Assembly: GCA_963933975.1 (NCBI GenBank)
Contig: CAWVWE010000015.1
Span: forward strand, 1-44,832
Source: UBA10364 sp905182675
GTDB taxonomy: Bacteria > Bacteroidota > Bacteroidia > Flavobacteriales > Schleiferiaceae
DNA: 44,832 bases
Direction of reading: 5' to 3'
Both the position numbers and the translations under genes were made by a program. Shown here piece after piece: positions 44,356 through 44,832 of this stretch. Position 1 is the stretch's first letter; each line of letters opens with the position of its first letter. The notes beneath the pieces were generated by a model that was not told where the DNA came from, did no database searches, and worked only from the letters and a program-made list of their open reading frames with translations.

Positions 44356-44829
44356 ATGGGAATGCACAACATGAATCCAGAATCACGTATGTGGTTTTAT
44401 GGTTTGAAGCAGCCCATGAGTTTGGCTCAAAAATCAGAATTGTCTGCTATTATGGACGAGTTTGTAAGTAATTGGAAAGCACACGGATCTCAACTCGCAG
44501 CAGCCTTTAGAATAGTTTTTGATCAGTTCCTGATTATTGCTGTGGATGAAAGTCAACAGCAAGCTACTGGATGTAGCATTGACAAAAGTGTGCACCTGCT
44601 TCAGGCTTTTGGCAAGAAACACGAAGTTGATTTTTTTAATCGGATGCTCATCTTTGTGCAATCACATGAAGGATTTGTATCGTATAGCCCAAGCGAATTG
44701 AAAGTAGAAATCGCAAATAAAAACCTCGATGGATCCTCTATTGTGCTCAACACACAAGCCAGTACCCTAGGATCCAGTGGCGATGGTACCATGAAGCTAA
44801 AGGATAGTTGGGCTGGGAAATATTTGTAG
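44356..44829 (+). CDS. Conserved small protein of unknown function
   Basis: Protein of 157 residues, complete within the window, starting one base after the CCG-protein stop, so translationally linked to it. It is soluble, with an alpha/beta pattern. Distinctive segments are SRMWFYGLKQP at 10-20, a WKAHG turn, and VDESQQQATGCSIDKSVHLL near 68-87, which looks like the conserved core. Homologues in Bacteroidota have been labelled ABC transporter ATPase, but there is no Walker A, signature or Walker B motif. I cannot assign a function. A later ATG at codon 6 is a possible alternative start. Confidence 0.75.
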   Translation: MGMHNMNPESRMWFYGLKQPMSLAQKSELSAIMDEFVSNWKAHGSQLAAAFRIVFDQFLIIAVDESQQQATGCSIDKSVHLLQAFGKKHEVDFFNRMLIFVQSHEGFVSYSPSELKVEIANKNLDGSSIVLNTQASTLGSSGDGTMKLKDSWAGKYL

Positions 44830-44832
44830 TCT

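Noticed and set aside
44356..44829. Annotation as ABC transporter ATPase
   Set aside because: No Walker A, ABC signature or Walker B sequence is present in the 157 residues.
1..44832. Mobile element, prophage, CRISPR array or defence island
   Set aside because: No transposase, integrase, phage structural gene, direct-repeat array, restriction or toxin-antitoxin gene is visible; gene content and composition look uniformly core.

Overview
The window is a dense stretch of bacterial chromosome that reads as Bacteroidota, most likely Flavobacteriales or a close marine relative. The grounds are a type IX secretion C-terminal domain, a Bacteroidota-style LptD, a menaquinone-only quinone pathway, DUF349/DUF4159/DUF4199 proteins, start codons without Shine-Dalgarno sequences, and promoter boxes of the form TAnnTTTG. 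The family or genus cannot be fixed from this window. I see no prophage, transposon, CRISPR array, integron or defence island. Almost everything is core or housekeeping, so I do not claim a novel defence or mobile system.

Layout. 60-2984 (+): a secreted DUF4159 protein, an AI-2E-family permease and a THUMP-like methyltransferase with overlapping reading frames. 3014-6262 (+): a large secreted T9SS adhesin-like protein. 6268-8849 (-): a cysteine desulfurase and a phosphoglucosamine mutase-type enzyme. 9010-16650 (+): a tight operon of TPR protein, DUF368 undecaprenyl-phosphate translocase, aroE, DUF349 protein, uvrB and a DUF3784 membrane protein. 16645-19170 (-): two family 2 glycosyltransferases and a DUF4199 membrane protein. 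19270-19365 (+): the small SRP RNA with a textbook promoter. 19434-20793 (+): a transaldolase and a Sua5/YciO protein. 20756-30128 (-): a menaquinone cluster (thioesterase, menF, menD, menB, menA, menC, menE) with a TonB-dependent receptor on the opposite strand between menC and menE. 30242-33400 (+): the thrS-infC-rpmI-rplT translation operon. 33454-36232 (-): an orphan ABC ATPase, dihydrolipoyl dehydrogenase and RidA. 36278-36871 (+): a glutamine amidotransferase. 36886-39435 (-): LptD. 39477-44829 (+): an amidase, an MCE (MlaD-type) protein, a membrane iron-sulfur protein, a HAD phosphatase, a CCG-domain protein and a small conserved protein of unknown function.

How the genes work together. 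Three themes dominate: envelope building (GlmM, PopT, glycosyltransferases, LptD, amidase, MlaD, TonB receptor), menaquinone-based respiration (men genes, lipoamide dehydrogenase, the HdrDE-like iron-sulfur pair) and translation (SRP RNA, thrS/infC/rpmI/rplT, Sua5/YciO).

The observations most worth checking are these. Promoter boxes at several genes end a constant 6-7 bases before the ATG, which predicts leaderless mRNAs. infC appears to have a non-AUG start that restores its basic N-terminus. A split, membrane-anchored HdrDE-like module is interleaved with a HAD phosphatase and a small unknown protein. An ABC ATPase gene starts directly behind the T-tract of a terminator. The 'fructose-6-phosphate aldolase' carries transaldolase-type active-site residues. 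No gene-free gap exceeds 300 bases; the largest, 19171-19433, holds the SRP RNA.
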